In this document: in pieces, positions 1 to 7,500 of the stretch
Layout: each line of letters begins with the position of its first letter
Position numbering within the stretch: the first letter of the stretch is position 1
NCBI GenBank assembly: GCA_027080245.1
Contig: JALWSN010000573.1
Span: forward strand, 1 to 10,991
Length of the DNA: 10,991 nt
Origin: Ignavibacteriales bacterium
Lineage (GTDB): Bacteria > Bacteroidota > Ignavibacteria > Ignavibacteriales > Melioribacteraceae
Direction: 5' to 3'
Program-made: the position numbers and the translations under genes
Notes under the pieces: model-generated
What the model was told of the DNA's origin: nothing
The model's input: the letters and a program-made list of their open reading frames with translations, nothing else
Database searches by the model: none

Positions 1-1028
1 GGTTCAGGCTTATCGCCGCAATTGCTGCGATTGCCCTTTCGTTTTATCTGGCTTATCTTTTCTTTGATTTGTTAATAATGTTAAGCATCGCCATTTTAAT
101 TGCAATGATTTTTAATCCGATTGTGGCGCTGCTGGAAGCGCAGGGACTCAGCAGGTTTATTTCTGTAATGACAGTGCTTCTAGGCTCGGCCGTTTTGTTG
201 CTTTGGGGGTTGTCGTTTTTCATACCTACAGTTCTTACTCAAATGAACGCCATTGCGAAAAACATTAACCAACAAAAACTAAGCATAGTATTAAAGCAAA
301 TTCAGGATTCGGTTCACGGCTATTTGCCGTTTTTGGACGTTTCGAATCTTGCCGAAAAGCTAAGCGAATTTATTTCCGATTTGTTCCTGAACTCAATTTC
401 CAATCTAAGCAAAATTGTCTCGAGCATTGTTTCCGTTGCTGCCCTTGTTATTATTATTCCGTTTATGACTTATTTTCTGTTAAAGGACAATAAGAAAATC
501 ATTAAAGGAATTATTAACGTCATGCCCAACAAATATTTTGAAATGTCTTATTCGGTTATTCACCAGATTAGTTTGCAATTGGGGAAATTTGTCAGGGGCT
601 GGATTTTCGACGCTTTCATGGTTGGTTTATTAAGCGCAATTGGGCTTACCATTTTAGGAATTAAAAATTCCATTACTATCGGAGTAGTAGCCGGAATCGG
701 GCATTTAATACCTTATTTTGGTCCTATTGTTGGAGGCGTTCCGGCAATTCTTTTTTCGATTGTACAGTTTGGCGACCTTTCAAAGTTACCTGCAATAATC
801 ATAATGTTCCTTGGCGTTTACGCTCTGGACAACGGTTTCATTCAGCCCAAAGTTTTCTCCGAAACTACCGACTTTCACCCGCTTGCAATCATCCTTTTGA
901 TTATTGCCGGAAGTCAATTAATGGGCGTTCTGGGAATGTTGCTTGCGGTGCCCGTGGCTACGGTGCTTAAAACCGCCGCAAAGGAAATTTACATGGGTTA
1001 CAAAAATTACAAAGTAATTAAGGCTTAA
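1..1028 (+). CDS. AI-2E (PerM/TqsA-type) family membrane protein, 5' partial
   Basis: This is an integral inner-membrane protein of the AI-2E family (Pfam PF01594), whose members include E. coli TqsA, YdiK and PerM and are linked to export of small molecules or ions. The substrate here cannot be told. The frame is open from base 3 through the left edge, and the first visible residues already form a membrane helix, so the true start lies upstream. The TTG at 69 is probably internal. About 341 residues are visible, close to the usual 340-370. Family marks are the early NPIV segment after the first helices, a soluble middle region of about 100 residues, then the HLIPYFGPIVGG loop, an IQPKV segment and a long final helix ending in LAVPVATVLK. 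No partner gene is evident: 186 bases separate it from the next gene. Family assignment is confident, transported molecule unknown. Confidence 0.88.
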   Translation, partial: FRLIAAIAAIALSFYLAYLFFDLLIMLSIAILIAMIFNPIVALLEAQGLSRFISVMTVLLGSAVLLLWGLSFFIPTVLTQMNAIAKNINQQKLSIVLKQIQDSVHGYLPFLDVSNLAEKLSEFISDLFLNSISNLSKIVSSIVSVAALVIIIPFMTYFLLKDNKKIIKGIINVMPNKYFEMSYSVIHQISLQLGKFVRGWIFDAFMVGLLSAIGLTILGIKNSITIGVVAGIGHLIPYFGPIVGGVPAILFSIVQFGDLSKLPAIIIMFLGVYALDNGFIQPKVFSETTDFHPLAIILLIIAGSQLMGVLGMLLAVPVATVLKTAAKEIYMGYKNYKVIKA

Positions 1029-1041
1029 ATCTTTCCGTTAG

Positions 1042-1073
1042 TTAGAAAGAAATCCCGCTTTATTGTATATTTG
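1042..1073 (+). promoter_or_regulatory. Possible Bacteroidota-type promoter for the RNase operon
   Basis: TATATTTG at 1066-1073 matches the Bacteroidota -7 consensus TAnnTTTG exactly, and TTAG at 1042-1045 lies 20 bases upstream, near the position expected for the -33 TTTG element. It would give a leader of about 130 bases before the gene at 1215. The match could be chance in AT-rich DNA, and use of this consensus by the organism is inferred. Confidence 0.3.
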
Positions 1074-1155
1074 GATTAGGCTGTAAACCAACTTGAATTT
1101 AAATTTAAAGATTGGTTCGATTGGATTTTGCCGAAACGAATTCAGACGAAATTTC

Positions 1156-1196
1156 ATTTTTGAACATTTGTGAAAAATATTCAAAAATAATTTTTT
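1156..1196 (+). terminator. Weak AT-rich hairpin with T-run, possible terminator
   Basis: ATTTTTGAA at 1156-1164 can pair with TTCAAAAAT at 1180-1188 (nine pairs, 15-base loop), followed by six T residues at 1191-1196. It may end transcripts from the upstream transporter gene. The stem has only one G-C pair, so it would be unstable. It also lies just before the next gene's ribosome binding site (GGAG at 1206-1209) and could instead be leader structure. Confidence 0.3.
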
Positions 1197-1214
1197 AATT
1201 TTAGCGGAGATTTA

Positions 1215-2612
1215 ATGAGGCTACAATTTATTGGCGCGGCGCAAACTGTTACCGGTTCAATGCATTTGTTGGAGGTCAACGGTTACAAGATTTTGCTTGA
1301 TTGCGGTTTGTACCAAGGGAAGCGGAAGCAAGCTTTCGAGCTGAACAGAAGATTTGATTTTATTGAACCGGAAAAAATTGACTTTGTTATTTTGTCGCAT
1401 GCCCACATCGACCATTCGGGAAATATTCCTACTTTAGTTAAGAAAGGATTCAAAGGAAAAATATTTTCCACTTTTGCAACGCGGGATTTGTGCAGTGTAA
1501 TGTTGCGGGACAGCGCGCACATTCAGGAAAAAGACGTTGAGTACGTGAACAAAAAGAGAAAGAAAAAAGGGCAGAATCCGTTTGAGCCTTTGTACACTTT
1601 AGAGGACGCCGAGAATGCAATGCAATATTTTGTGGGATTGAATTACCACCACGAGTTCCAAATTGCCGACGGAATAACATTAACCTTTGCCGACGCCGGA
1701 CACATTTTAGGCTCGGCAATTACCTTCCTTCAAATTAAGGAAAGGGGCAAAATAATTAATTTGGGATTTACCGGAGATTTAGGACGGCCTAATATGCCGA
1801 TTCTAAAAGACCCGGAAAAAGTTCCCGACGTGGATTTTTTTATTTCGGAAAGCACTTACGGCAACAGGCTCCACGAAGCTGCCGGGGACGCCAACAAAAT
1901 ATTGATTGAAACGATTAACAAAGCAATTCAAAGAAAATCCAAAATTATTATTCCGGCCTTTAGCGTGGGCAGAACGCAGGAACTGGTTTACGAAATTCAC
2001 AAGCTGTTCGAAGCTAATTTGGTTAAACGGATTCCGGTTTACGTCGATAGCCCCCTTTCCGTTAACGCCACGGGAGTGTTCAGGCTGCATCCCGAATGCT
2101 TCGACAGCGACACGGCGGATTTCCTTCTGAAAAACGAAGACCCCTTTGGATTTAATAAATTGACCTACATTACCGATGTTGAAGATTCAAAAAGATTGAA
2201 CGAACTTAACGGACCGATGATTATTATTTCAAGCTCTGGGATGTGCGAGGCGGGCAGGATTTTACACCACCTTGCAAACAACGTGGAAAATCCAAACAAT
2301 ATTATTCTAATGGTAGGCTACTCGGCGGAAAATACTTTGGGCAGAAGAATAATTGACAAAGTTCCCACAATTAAAGTTTTTGGCGAGGAATACAAACTTA
2401 ACGCCGAAGTAATTTCGTTAAATTCGTTCAGCGCCCATGCCGATTACCGCGAGATGCTGGATTACTTTGAACAATACGACAAGGAAAGAGTGCAGAAGTT
2501 TTTTCTGGTTCACGGGGATTACGAATCTCAAACCGCCTTTGCCGGCAGGTTGAAAGCAAACGGTTTTAACGATATCGTTATTCCGGAACGGGGCTATGTT
2601 TTCGAAATTTAA
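1215..2612 (+). CDS. Beta-CASP metallo-beta-lactamase ribonuclease
   Basis: Predicted cytoplasmic zinc-dependent RNase of the bacterial beta-CASP group (CPSF73-like, related to Thermus TTHA0252), acting in RNA processing or decay. The 465 residues carry the complete metal site: HAHIDH at 62-67, GH163 in AGHILGS, D188 in GDLG, E212 in SESTYGNR, H408 in SAHAD and H433 in VHGD. The beta-CASP domain lies at about 215-390 and includes IPAFSVGRTQE and the SSSGMCEAGRILHH segment. The RMMBL tail at about 395-455 completes the family architecture. No KH domain is seen, unlike archaeal relatives. The start is supported by GGAG at 1206-1209, five bases upstream. The stop overlaps the next gene by 17 bases, so the two are probably co-transcribed. 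Classification is secure; the RNA substrate is not known. Confidence 0.93.
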   Translation: MRLQFIGAAQTVTGSMHLLEVNGYKILLDCGLYQGKRKQAFELNRRFDFIEPEKIDFVILSHAHIDHSGNIPTLVKKGFKGKIFSTFATRDLCSVMLRDSAHIQEKDVEYVNKKRKKKGQNPFEPLYTLEDAENAMQYFVGLNYHHEFQIADGITLTFADAGHILGSAITFLQIKERGKIINLGFTGDLGRPNMPILKDPEKVPDVDFFISESTYGNRLHEAAGDANKILIETINKAIQRKSKIIIPAFSVGRTQELVYEIHKLFEANLVKRIPVYVDSPLSVNATGVFRLHPECFDSDTADFLLKNEDPFGFNKLTYITDVEDSKRLNELNGPMIIISSSGMCEAGRILHHLANNVENPNNIILMVGYSAENTLGRRIIDKVPTIKVFGEEYKLNAEVISLNSFSAHADYREMLDYFEQYDKERVQKFFLVHGDYESQTAFAGRLKANGFNDIVIPERGYVFEI

Positions 2613-3579
2613 AATTTTAATTCCGCTTTTAATTTTTACTGTTTTTGCTTGCAGGGAAAAAATTATTGAACCGGGGAACAATTTTGTGTTGCCTCCGCCA
2701 ACACCGCAGAACGTTAAAATAGTTTCCGCCGTCGACGGCGTAATTGTAATTGAATGGCAGGCGTTAAGCGGCATTGGAATAGGAAAGTACTTTATTTACA
2801 GGGGTATTAACAATCCAAGCAATTTGAAATTCTTAGATTCCACTTACGACAATTACTACTCCGACGATTCGCTTTATTACGATTCCACCTATTACTACGC
2901 CATTGCATCGGTCAATAGAGCGGGAGAGCAAAGCAAGCTTTCCAAAACGGTTTCGGCTAAGCCCGTCAATGTTTACGCCCCATATCCTCCGTTCGGACTT
3001 TCGATTAACGCAAGGAATTGGAACGACACTCTAACGGTAAACCTTGCTTGGAACGCTCCGCTGGAAAGCGATATTAATCATTACGAAATTTACAGGGGAG
3101 CTACAGAAGAATTTGGAGTGAGCTCAAAAACTTTCGTTGGAGCTACGCCGAATGTTTTCTTTGTGGATTCAAAAAATTTAAAATTGTTAACGGACTATTA
3201 CTACAAAGTAGTAAGCGTGGACAACGGGGGCTTGAAAAGCAAGCCTACCGGGGCGATACGCGATGTTATTTTGGATCGCCCAATAATATTAAGCCCAAAG
3301 CAAGACGCCGTTGTGCCGCAATATTTTAATTTTAGATTCGTGACTTGTTCGAGGGAAGCCGACTACAAAATAATAATTCAGTCAAATAAGCTTTTTGGAG
3401 TAGTTGCAGAATTAGCTGTTGGAACAAAAGCCGCTAACGACACCGTTTCGGTAGGTTACGATGCTTATTACCTTGACGGGAACAGAACTTACTACTGGCG
3501 CGTTATCTCTTATTCGGGTTTCAGTGCTCAGGCGAACAGTTTTTCGAAATTGGGAACTTTTAAAATAAGTAATTTTTGA
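2596..3579 (+). CDS. Fibronectin type III domain lipoprotein
   Basis: Probable envelope lipoprotein of 327 residues. The N-terminus has K4/K6, a hydrophobic stretch and a lipobox ending VFA-C19, so lipidation at C19 is likely (F at -2 is slightly off consensus). Two fibronectin type III domains follow at about 34-125 and 128-225, each with the typical pattern of a central tryptophan (IEWQA; LAWNAP), a YxIYRG strand and a YYYAI/YYYKV strand. A third Ig-like region covers about 228-327 and ends with YYWRV and GTFKI. Such domains commonly bind proteins or polysaccharide, but no enzyme motif is visible. The gene starts inside the RNase gene (17-base overlap) and precedes a predicted beta-barrel gene by 64 bases, so it may act with that protein at the outer membrane. 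Specific function unknown. Confidence 0.82.
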   Translation: MFSKFKILIPLLIFTVFACREKIIEPGNNFVLPPPTPQNVKIVSAVDGVIVIEWQALSGIGIGKYFIYRGINNPSNLKFLDSTYDNYYSDDSLYYDSTYYYAIASVNRAGEQSKLSKTVSAKPVNVYAPYPPFGLSINARNWNDTLTVNLAWNAPLESDINHYEIYRGATEEFGVSSKTFVGATPNVFFVDSKNLKLLTDYYYKVVSVDNGGLKSKPTGAIRDVILDRPIILSPKQDAVVPQYFNFRFVTCSREADYKIIIQSNKLFGVVAELAVGTKAANDTVSVGYDAYYLDGNRTYYWRVISYSGFSAQANSFSKLGTFKISNF

Positions 3580-3610
3580 GAGGAAATATTTCAATTGATA
3601 TTACATTTTA

Positions 3611-3646
3611 AGGAGATTCCGCTATTGCGGCAGGCGAAATAAAATG
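3611..3646 (+). promoter_or_regulatory. Displaced Shine-Dalgarno with hairpin before the start codon
   Basis: The best ribosome binding site, AGGAG at 3611-3615, lies 28 bases before the ATG at 3644, too far for normal use. Between them CCGC at 3619-3622 pairs with GCGG at 3627-3630 around a four-base loop. Folding this 12-base hairpin cuts the effective spacing to about 16 bases. Only weak purine-rich sequence lies next to the ATG. The arrangement is visible; its effect on translation is inferred. Confidence 0.45.
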
Positions 3647-5563
3647 AAGTACGAACGGACGAAAGCCCTGAAAATATTGACTTTACTAATTGTGAGCGCC
3701 GCTTCGTTATTTGCTCAAGGGACTAAAGACACGCTTAGTTTTTTAAGGGGCAATTATTCCACTCCTTTGGTTTCGTCCTATTTTAACAAAGAACTAAGCA
3801 CTTACAATTCAATTGAATATTTAAGATATTCTTTCTCCGCGGGAAAATTTTTCCTTGGGGTTAACGAAAGGTACAATACAACGGTCGTAAAATCTTACGT
3901 GAATCACGTTAAGGACGAACAGAACTTTAACGCTTTAGGTGAGTACGGTTTCAGCAAACTGTTCAGCGGCGGATTTTTTGTTAGCGACAACATTTATTCG
4001 GACGACAGGAAGATTTCAATCAATAAAGCTTCGGTTAATTACTTGGCGCTTTTTTCAAAATTTAACTTTCGCAATTATTTGAAGGTAATTCCGTTTGCGG
4101 GGTATTCCCTCAACCAACAAATAGGTGAAAAGGACGACGGTTACATTTACGGTTCGGAAATTTTGACGCGGAGATTAAAATACGCAAATTTTTCCGCGAG
4201 TTCTTCGATGAAATTTCAGAACGAGGACATTTTACCGCGCAGGAATTTGTTAAGAAAAGTTTTTTTCGATTTAAAAAGTCAATTCAACAAGTTGGCTCAA
4301 AATTATTTAACCGTGAAATACGTTAAACAGCGGAAAGATTTTTATTTTGAAACCGATTCGCTTACGAGGAATTATTTCGATGTAAACCACAATATTCAAA
4401 GTAGAACCGAGACAAATTACATTGTTTCCGACGCAATTAATTTCCGCGAACCTAACACAAATTTGAATTTTAAATTTAACACCAACGTAAGTTGGCGAGA
4501 CATTGAGCGTTCCACGCGCTACATTTTATTGAGCAACGTTTCCGCCTCGAGCTTCGACACGGACATCCGCGAGCAGAAAATTAATTTTAGAGGCGAAGTA
4601 AATTACCGTTCCCCTCGGTTTAACGGATTTGCGCGAATGTCTTATTTCGACAGGACGGAACTGCATTTCCCTAAAAACATCGAGGGGGCGAATCCTATTT
4701 TTTTTGAAACCCGCGAAAAATTGGAGAAGGAAAAAAATAATCGCTCGAAGCAAATTACTTTAACCCTCTCGGCTAATTGGCTGCCGGATGCCAGCAACAG
4801 TTTTAGTTTTAATTTGTTGCAGCGAAAACTAAGCTACGACACGCCAAGCAAATTTAACTTCGACGACCGCGACGAGTTGTTAACGATTTTTCAATTAACC
4901 TACGCAAGAAACCTTTCGCCATTGCTGAATTTACGATTTGCTTTGGAAGGAAACGTTTATCACGTGGTTTACATTTTTGCCGAACGGAGCGCGAACAATA
5001 ATATTCAGCGAACTCTTAAGTTTTCCGCCGGGTGCGATTACCATTCGGAAAGGGTAAAGGCCCGCGCATCGGCCGAGGTTTCCTCCAACTACACGGTTTA
5101 CGATTTCGAAGAAGAAAACCCCGCCTTGAAAAGTTTTGTCTTCAGACAATTTACCGTGAGGGATTCCTCGACTATTGCAATTTCCCAAACGGTTAACTTC
5201 GAAGCGTTGGGATATTTGAAACTTTCAGAGCAGGGTGATTTTAAGTGGAAGGGATTTAAGAGCAAACCATCAAGGTTTTTGTCCGAAATTTACGCAACGC
5301 CCCAGTTTGTTTATTATTACAAGTATTTTAGATTTAGTAGTGGAATAAGATATTATTCGTTAAAAACGTATTCGTTTTTGAGTAATTTCTTAAAGAAGAA
5401 AATTAAAAGTTACGAAAGCGTTGCGCCGTTGAGTAAAATTGAGATTATTGCGCCTGGCAATTTGAAGTTCGTTCTTTCGGGCTGGTACGAGTTCATTACA
5501 TACGAGGACAATTCAAAAAAACAATTGGCGAATTTGAAGATAGAGATGCAATGGAATTTTTAA
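3644..5563 (+). CDS. Predicted outer-membrane beta-barrel protein, function unknown
   Basis: I do not recognise a named family. The 639-residue product has an N-terminal signal peptide (KILTLLIVSAASLFA, likely cleaved before Q25), then a long sequence of short alternating polar/aromatic stretches typical of amphipathic beta strands, rich in Y, F, N and S, with no helical membrane segment. It ends LKIEMQWNF: an amphipathic last strand with terminal phenylalanine, the signature recognised by the BAM outer-membrane assembly machinery. A large barrel of some 20 or more strands is plausible. No TonB box or plug domain is evident. It follows the fibronectin lipoprotein gene and sits 25 bases before the RsbW-like ATPase gene, suggesting one transcript. 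Its start is preceded by an unusual displaced ribosome binding site. Cargo or structural role cannot be assigned. Confidence 0.75.
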   Translation: MKYERTKALKILTLLIVSAASLFAQGTKDTLSFLRGNYSTPLVSSYFNKELSTYNSIEYLRYSFSAGKFFLGVNERYNTTVVKSYVNHVKDEQNFNALGEYGFSKLFSGGFFVSDNIYSDDRKISINKASVNYLALFSKFNFRNYLKVIPFAGYSLNQQIGEKDDGYIYGSEILTRRLKYANFSASSSMKFQNEDILPRRNLLRKVFFDLKSQFNKLAQNYLTVKYVKQRKDFYFETDSLTRNYFDVNHNIQSRTETNYIVSDAINFREPNTNLNFKFNTNVSWRDIERSTRYILLSNVSASSFDTDIREQKINFRGEVNYRSPRFNGFARMSYFDRTELHFPKNIEGANPIFFETREKLEKEKNNRSKQITLTLSANWLPDASNSFSFNLLQRKLSYDTPSKFNFDDRDELLTIFQLTYARNLSPLLNLRFALEGNVYHVVYIFAERSANNNIQRTLKFSAGCDYHSERVKARASAEVSSNYTVYDFEEENPALKSFVFRQFTVRDSSTIAISQTVNFEALGYLKLSEQGDFKWKGFKSKPSRFLSEIYATPQFVYYYKYFRFSSGIRYYSLKTYSFLSNFLKKKIKSYESVAPLSKIEIIAPGNLKFVLSGWYEFITYEDNSKKQLANLKIEMQWNF

Positions 5564-5588
5564 AAATTAGAAACGGCTTTTATTTGAA

Positions 5589-6014
5589 TTGAAAACAAAA
5601 ATAATCGAAAAAAAGTTCAGAAGCGATCCGAAAGCGCTGCCCGAGGCGGAAGAATTTTTTATTAAAACGCTTAAAAAAGTCGAGCTTTCGGAGGAGAGAT
5701 TTCAAAAGTTAATCTTAGCCATTTCCGAAGCGGTTTCTAATTCCGTTAAACACGGCAACAAATCCAATCCTCAAAAATTTGTCAAATCCACAATTAAAAT
5801 TAACGATGATGAAATCGAAATTATTTTTGAAGACGAAGGGAGCGGATTCAATCCGGACGACGTTCCCGACCCAACGGTTCGGGAAAACATCCTAAAAGAA
5901 AGCGGCAGGGGAATACACATCATGCGAGCGTTTGTGGACGAGCTTAAATACGATTTTTCGGAAAAGGGAACTAAAACAATTTTGATTGTTAGAATTAAAG
6001 AAAAAAATGAGTAA
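5589..6014 (+). CDS. RsbW/SpoIIAB-like GHKL ATPase (anti-sigma factor or switch kinase)
   Basis: A small soluble cytoplasmic ATP-binding protein of 141 residues with the HATPase_c_2 fold. Family members are serine kinases that phosphorylate STAS anti-anti-sigma partners and bind sigma factors or other targets in partner switching. The N box is at 47-57 (E47, N51, H55 in SEAVSNSVKHGN), the G1 box at 82-87 (DEGSGF) and the G2 box at 106-112 (GRGIHIM). Full domain length is present. The start must be the TTG at 5589: a stop lies in frame at 5568, the N-terminal strand KTKIIEKKF fits the family, and the only later methionine is in the G2 box. No clear Shine-Dalgarno precedes it, which suggests translational coupling to the gene ending 25 bases upstream. 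No sigma factor or STAS partner is encoded in this window, so the target is unknown. Confidence 0.87.
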   Translation: MKTKIIEKKFRSDPKALPEAEEFFIKTLKKVELSEERFQKLILAISEAVSNSVKHGNKSNPQKFVKSTIKINDDEIEIIFEDEGSGFNPDDVPDPTVRENILKESGRGIHIMRAFVDELKYDFSEKGTKTILIVRIKEKNE

Positions 6015-6103
6015 TTTTATTTGTGTGTTGTAAACTAATAGGTGCAATTTGGCGTTATTATTGTTATATTATTGTACCGCTATGAGAAAATAAAAAACAA
6101 AAA

Positions 6104-6108
6104 AGGAG
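6104..6108 (+). promoter_or_regulatory. Shine-Dalgarno that fixes the mdh start
   Basis: AGGAG at 6104-6108 sits eight bases before the ATG at 6117. It selects this start over in-frame upstream codons beginning at 6042, which would add 25 residues unlike any dehydrogenase N-terminus ahead of the NAD-binding fold. Confidence 0.85.
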
Positions 6109-6116
6109 AGTCAAAA

Positions 6117-7082
6117 ATGAATCGAAAAAAAATTGCTTTAATTGGCGGGGGACAAATTGGCGGTGTTTTAGCTCAATTAATCGCCTCGAAAGAATTAGGC
6201 GACGTTGTAATGTTTGACATCGTAGAAGACATGCCGCAGGGCAAAACGTTGGACGTTGGCGAAGCCGCAAGAATCGTTGGTTTCGATTCGAAAGTTACGG
6301 GAACCAATAGTTACAAGGATATTGAAGGAGCCGATTTGGTAATTATTACCGCGGGATTGCCGAGGAAACCCGGAATGAGCCGCGACGACTTGCTTACTAC
6401 GAACGCCAAAATAATGAAGAGCGTAGCAGAAGGCGTTAGGGACAACGCGCCGAACGCTTTCGTAATCGTTATTTCCAATCCTTTGGACGCTATGGTAACT
6501 TTGTTTCAGAAAGTTTCCGGCTTCCCGTTCAACAAGGTAATGGGGCAGGCTGGCGTTCTGGATTCTTCCCGTTTTGCCACTTTCATTGCATGGGAGCTTA
6601 ATGTTTCCGTTAAAGACGTTAACGCAATGGTACTTGGCGGGCATGGCGATTCAATGGTTCCTTTGGTACGTTACGCAAACGTAAACGGAGTTCCGGTAAT
6701 GGAATTGCTTGAAAGGAAATACGGCGACAAAGAAAAGGCCAAAGAGGTAATGGACGCAATGGTTCAGAGAACTAAAATGGCTGGCGGCGAAGTCGTTAAA
6801 TTGTTGAAGACCGGCTCGGCGTTTTTCTCGCCGGCTGCAGCTGCTACGGCAATGGCGGAATCGATTATTAAGGACCAGAAAAGAGTGCTGCCGGCAAGCG
6901 CTTATTTGCAAGGCGAATTCGGCGTAGACGGTTACTACGTAGGCGTTCCGGCTGTGCTTGGCGCAAACGGTGTTGAAAGAGTTCTCGAGCTTTCTTTGAA
7001 CGAAGAAGAAAAAGCTGCTTTCGACAATTCGATTGCCGCCGTAAAGAAAAACGTTGAAGCAATGGAAAGATTGGGATTCTAA
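6117..7082 (+). CDS. mdh: NAD-dependent malate dehydrogenase (LDH-like type)
   Basis: Interconverts malate and oxaloacetate with NAD in the cytoplasm, a step of the oxidative or reductive TCA cycle. From the ATG at 6117 the product has 321 residues, normal for the LDH-like bacterial MDH group. The Rossmann motif GGGQIGG is at 10-16, with D34 at the end of the second strand indicating preference for NAD over NADP. The mobile loop GLPRKPGMSRDDL holds R83, the arginine that marks oxaloacetate specificity where lactate dehydrogenases have glutamine, and R89. The catalytic pair is D149 (in GVLDSSR, with substrate-binding R152) and H176 (GGHGDS). The gap of 102 bases from the ATPase gene and the strong ribosome binding site suggest it can be transcribed separately. 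A strong intrinsic terminator lies 20 bases after the stop. Confidence 0.97.
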   Translation: MNRKKIALIGGGQIGGVLAQLIASKELGDVVMFDIVEDMPQGKTLDVGEAARIVGFDSKVTGTNSYKDIEGADLVIITAGLPRKPGMSRDDLLTTNAKIMKSVAEGVRDNAPNAFVIVISNPLDAMVTLFQKVSGFPFNKVMGQAGVLDSSRFATFIAWELNVSVKDVNAMVLGGHGDSMVPLVRYANVNGVPVMELLERKYGDKEKAKEVMDAMVQRTKMAGGEVVKLLKTGSAFFSPAAAATAMAESIIKDQKRVLPASAYLQGEFGVDGYYVGVPAVLGANGVERVLELSLNEEEKAAFDNSIAAVKKNVEAMERLGF

Positions 7083-7101
7083 CGAAAATTCTTTATTTAT
7101 T

Positions 7102-7140
7102 AAACGCTCTTTTTCTTTTGGAAAAGGGCGTTTTTTATTT
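7102..7140 (+). terminator. Intrinsic terminator after mdh
   Basis: Bases 7102-7115 pair with 7120-7133: AAACGC with GCGTTT at the base, then a pyrimidine arm against a purine arm, 14 pairs in all including two G-U, closed by a TTTT loop. TTTTTTATTT runs directly out of the stem. On the minus strand the same stem is followed by mixed A/T, so it may weakly serve the convergent lipoprotein gene as well. Confidence 0.92.
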
Positions 7141-7221
7141 TAAACTTTTTAACGTATTTGAACCGCGGAAGTAGTGGATTTTACTTCCTTTGAATTAAAT
7201 TAAATGGGCGGTAATTATTTT

Positions 7222-7500
7222 TTAGTCTTCCTCCACGAGCTTAAAATTGTTAATGAAAAGAGTGTCTTCAACTTGTTTATCGTAAAAAACGCAAATATAT
7301 TTTTGTTGTAAATTCCAGAGTTCAAAGTAATTATTTGATTCCTTGCTGATGAAATAACTTTTGCCGCTATTAGTCATTAAAGCGAGGGAAACAAAAGGTT
7401 CGTTGCCCGTAATGTAAATCTTTCCTTCAAGTTGTTTGCTTTCCTTGCAGGAGCTACCTAATAAAGCAATTAAAACTAACGGTAACAGAACTTTTTTCAT
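7222..7500 (-). CDS. Small predicted lipoprotein, function unknown
   Basis: I do not recognise this 92-residue protein. It begins MKKVLLPLVLIALLGSSC, a short lipoprotein signal peptide with cysteine 18 as the likely lipidated residue; the residues before it (LGSS) are acceptable but not a perfect lipobox. The mature part of about 74 residues alternates hydrophobic and polar positions (GKIYITGNEPFVSLAL, then KSYFI, YFELW, KYICVFY), compatible with a small all-beta fold, perhaps OB-like. No catalytic motif or metal site is seen. GGAGA at 7507-7511, six bases from the ATG, supports the start. The gene converges on mdh and lies 357 bases after phoH on the same strand, so it probably has its own promoter. 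Confidence 0.75.
   Translation of the reverse strand: MKKVLLPLVLIALLGSSCKESKQLEGKIYITGNEPFVSLALMTNSGKSYFISKESNNYFELWNLQQKYICVFYDKQVEDTLFINNFKLVEED

Noticed and set aside
1110..1126. Tandem GATTGG repeat in the gap before the RNase gene
   Set aside because: Two short copies three bases apart in AT-rich DNA are not significant by themselves.
6042..6116. Upstream in-frame extension of mdh by 25 codons
   Set aside because: The Shine-Dalgarno at 6104-6108 and the family N-terminus both point to the ATG at 6117.
6195..6644. 149-codon minus-strand frame inside mdh
   Set aside because: It is antisense to a complete malate dehydrogenase with all catalytic residues; the translation is low-complexity and unlike a real protein.
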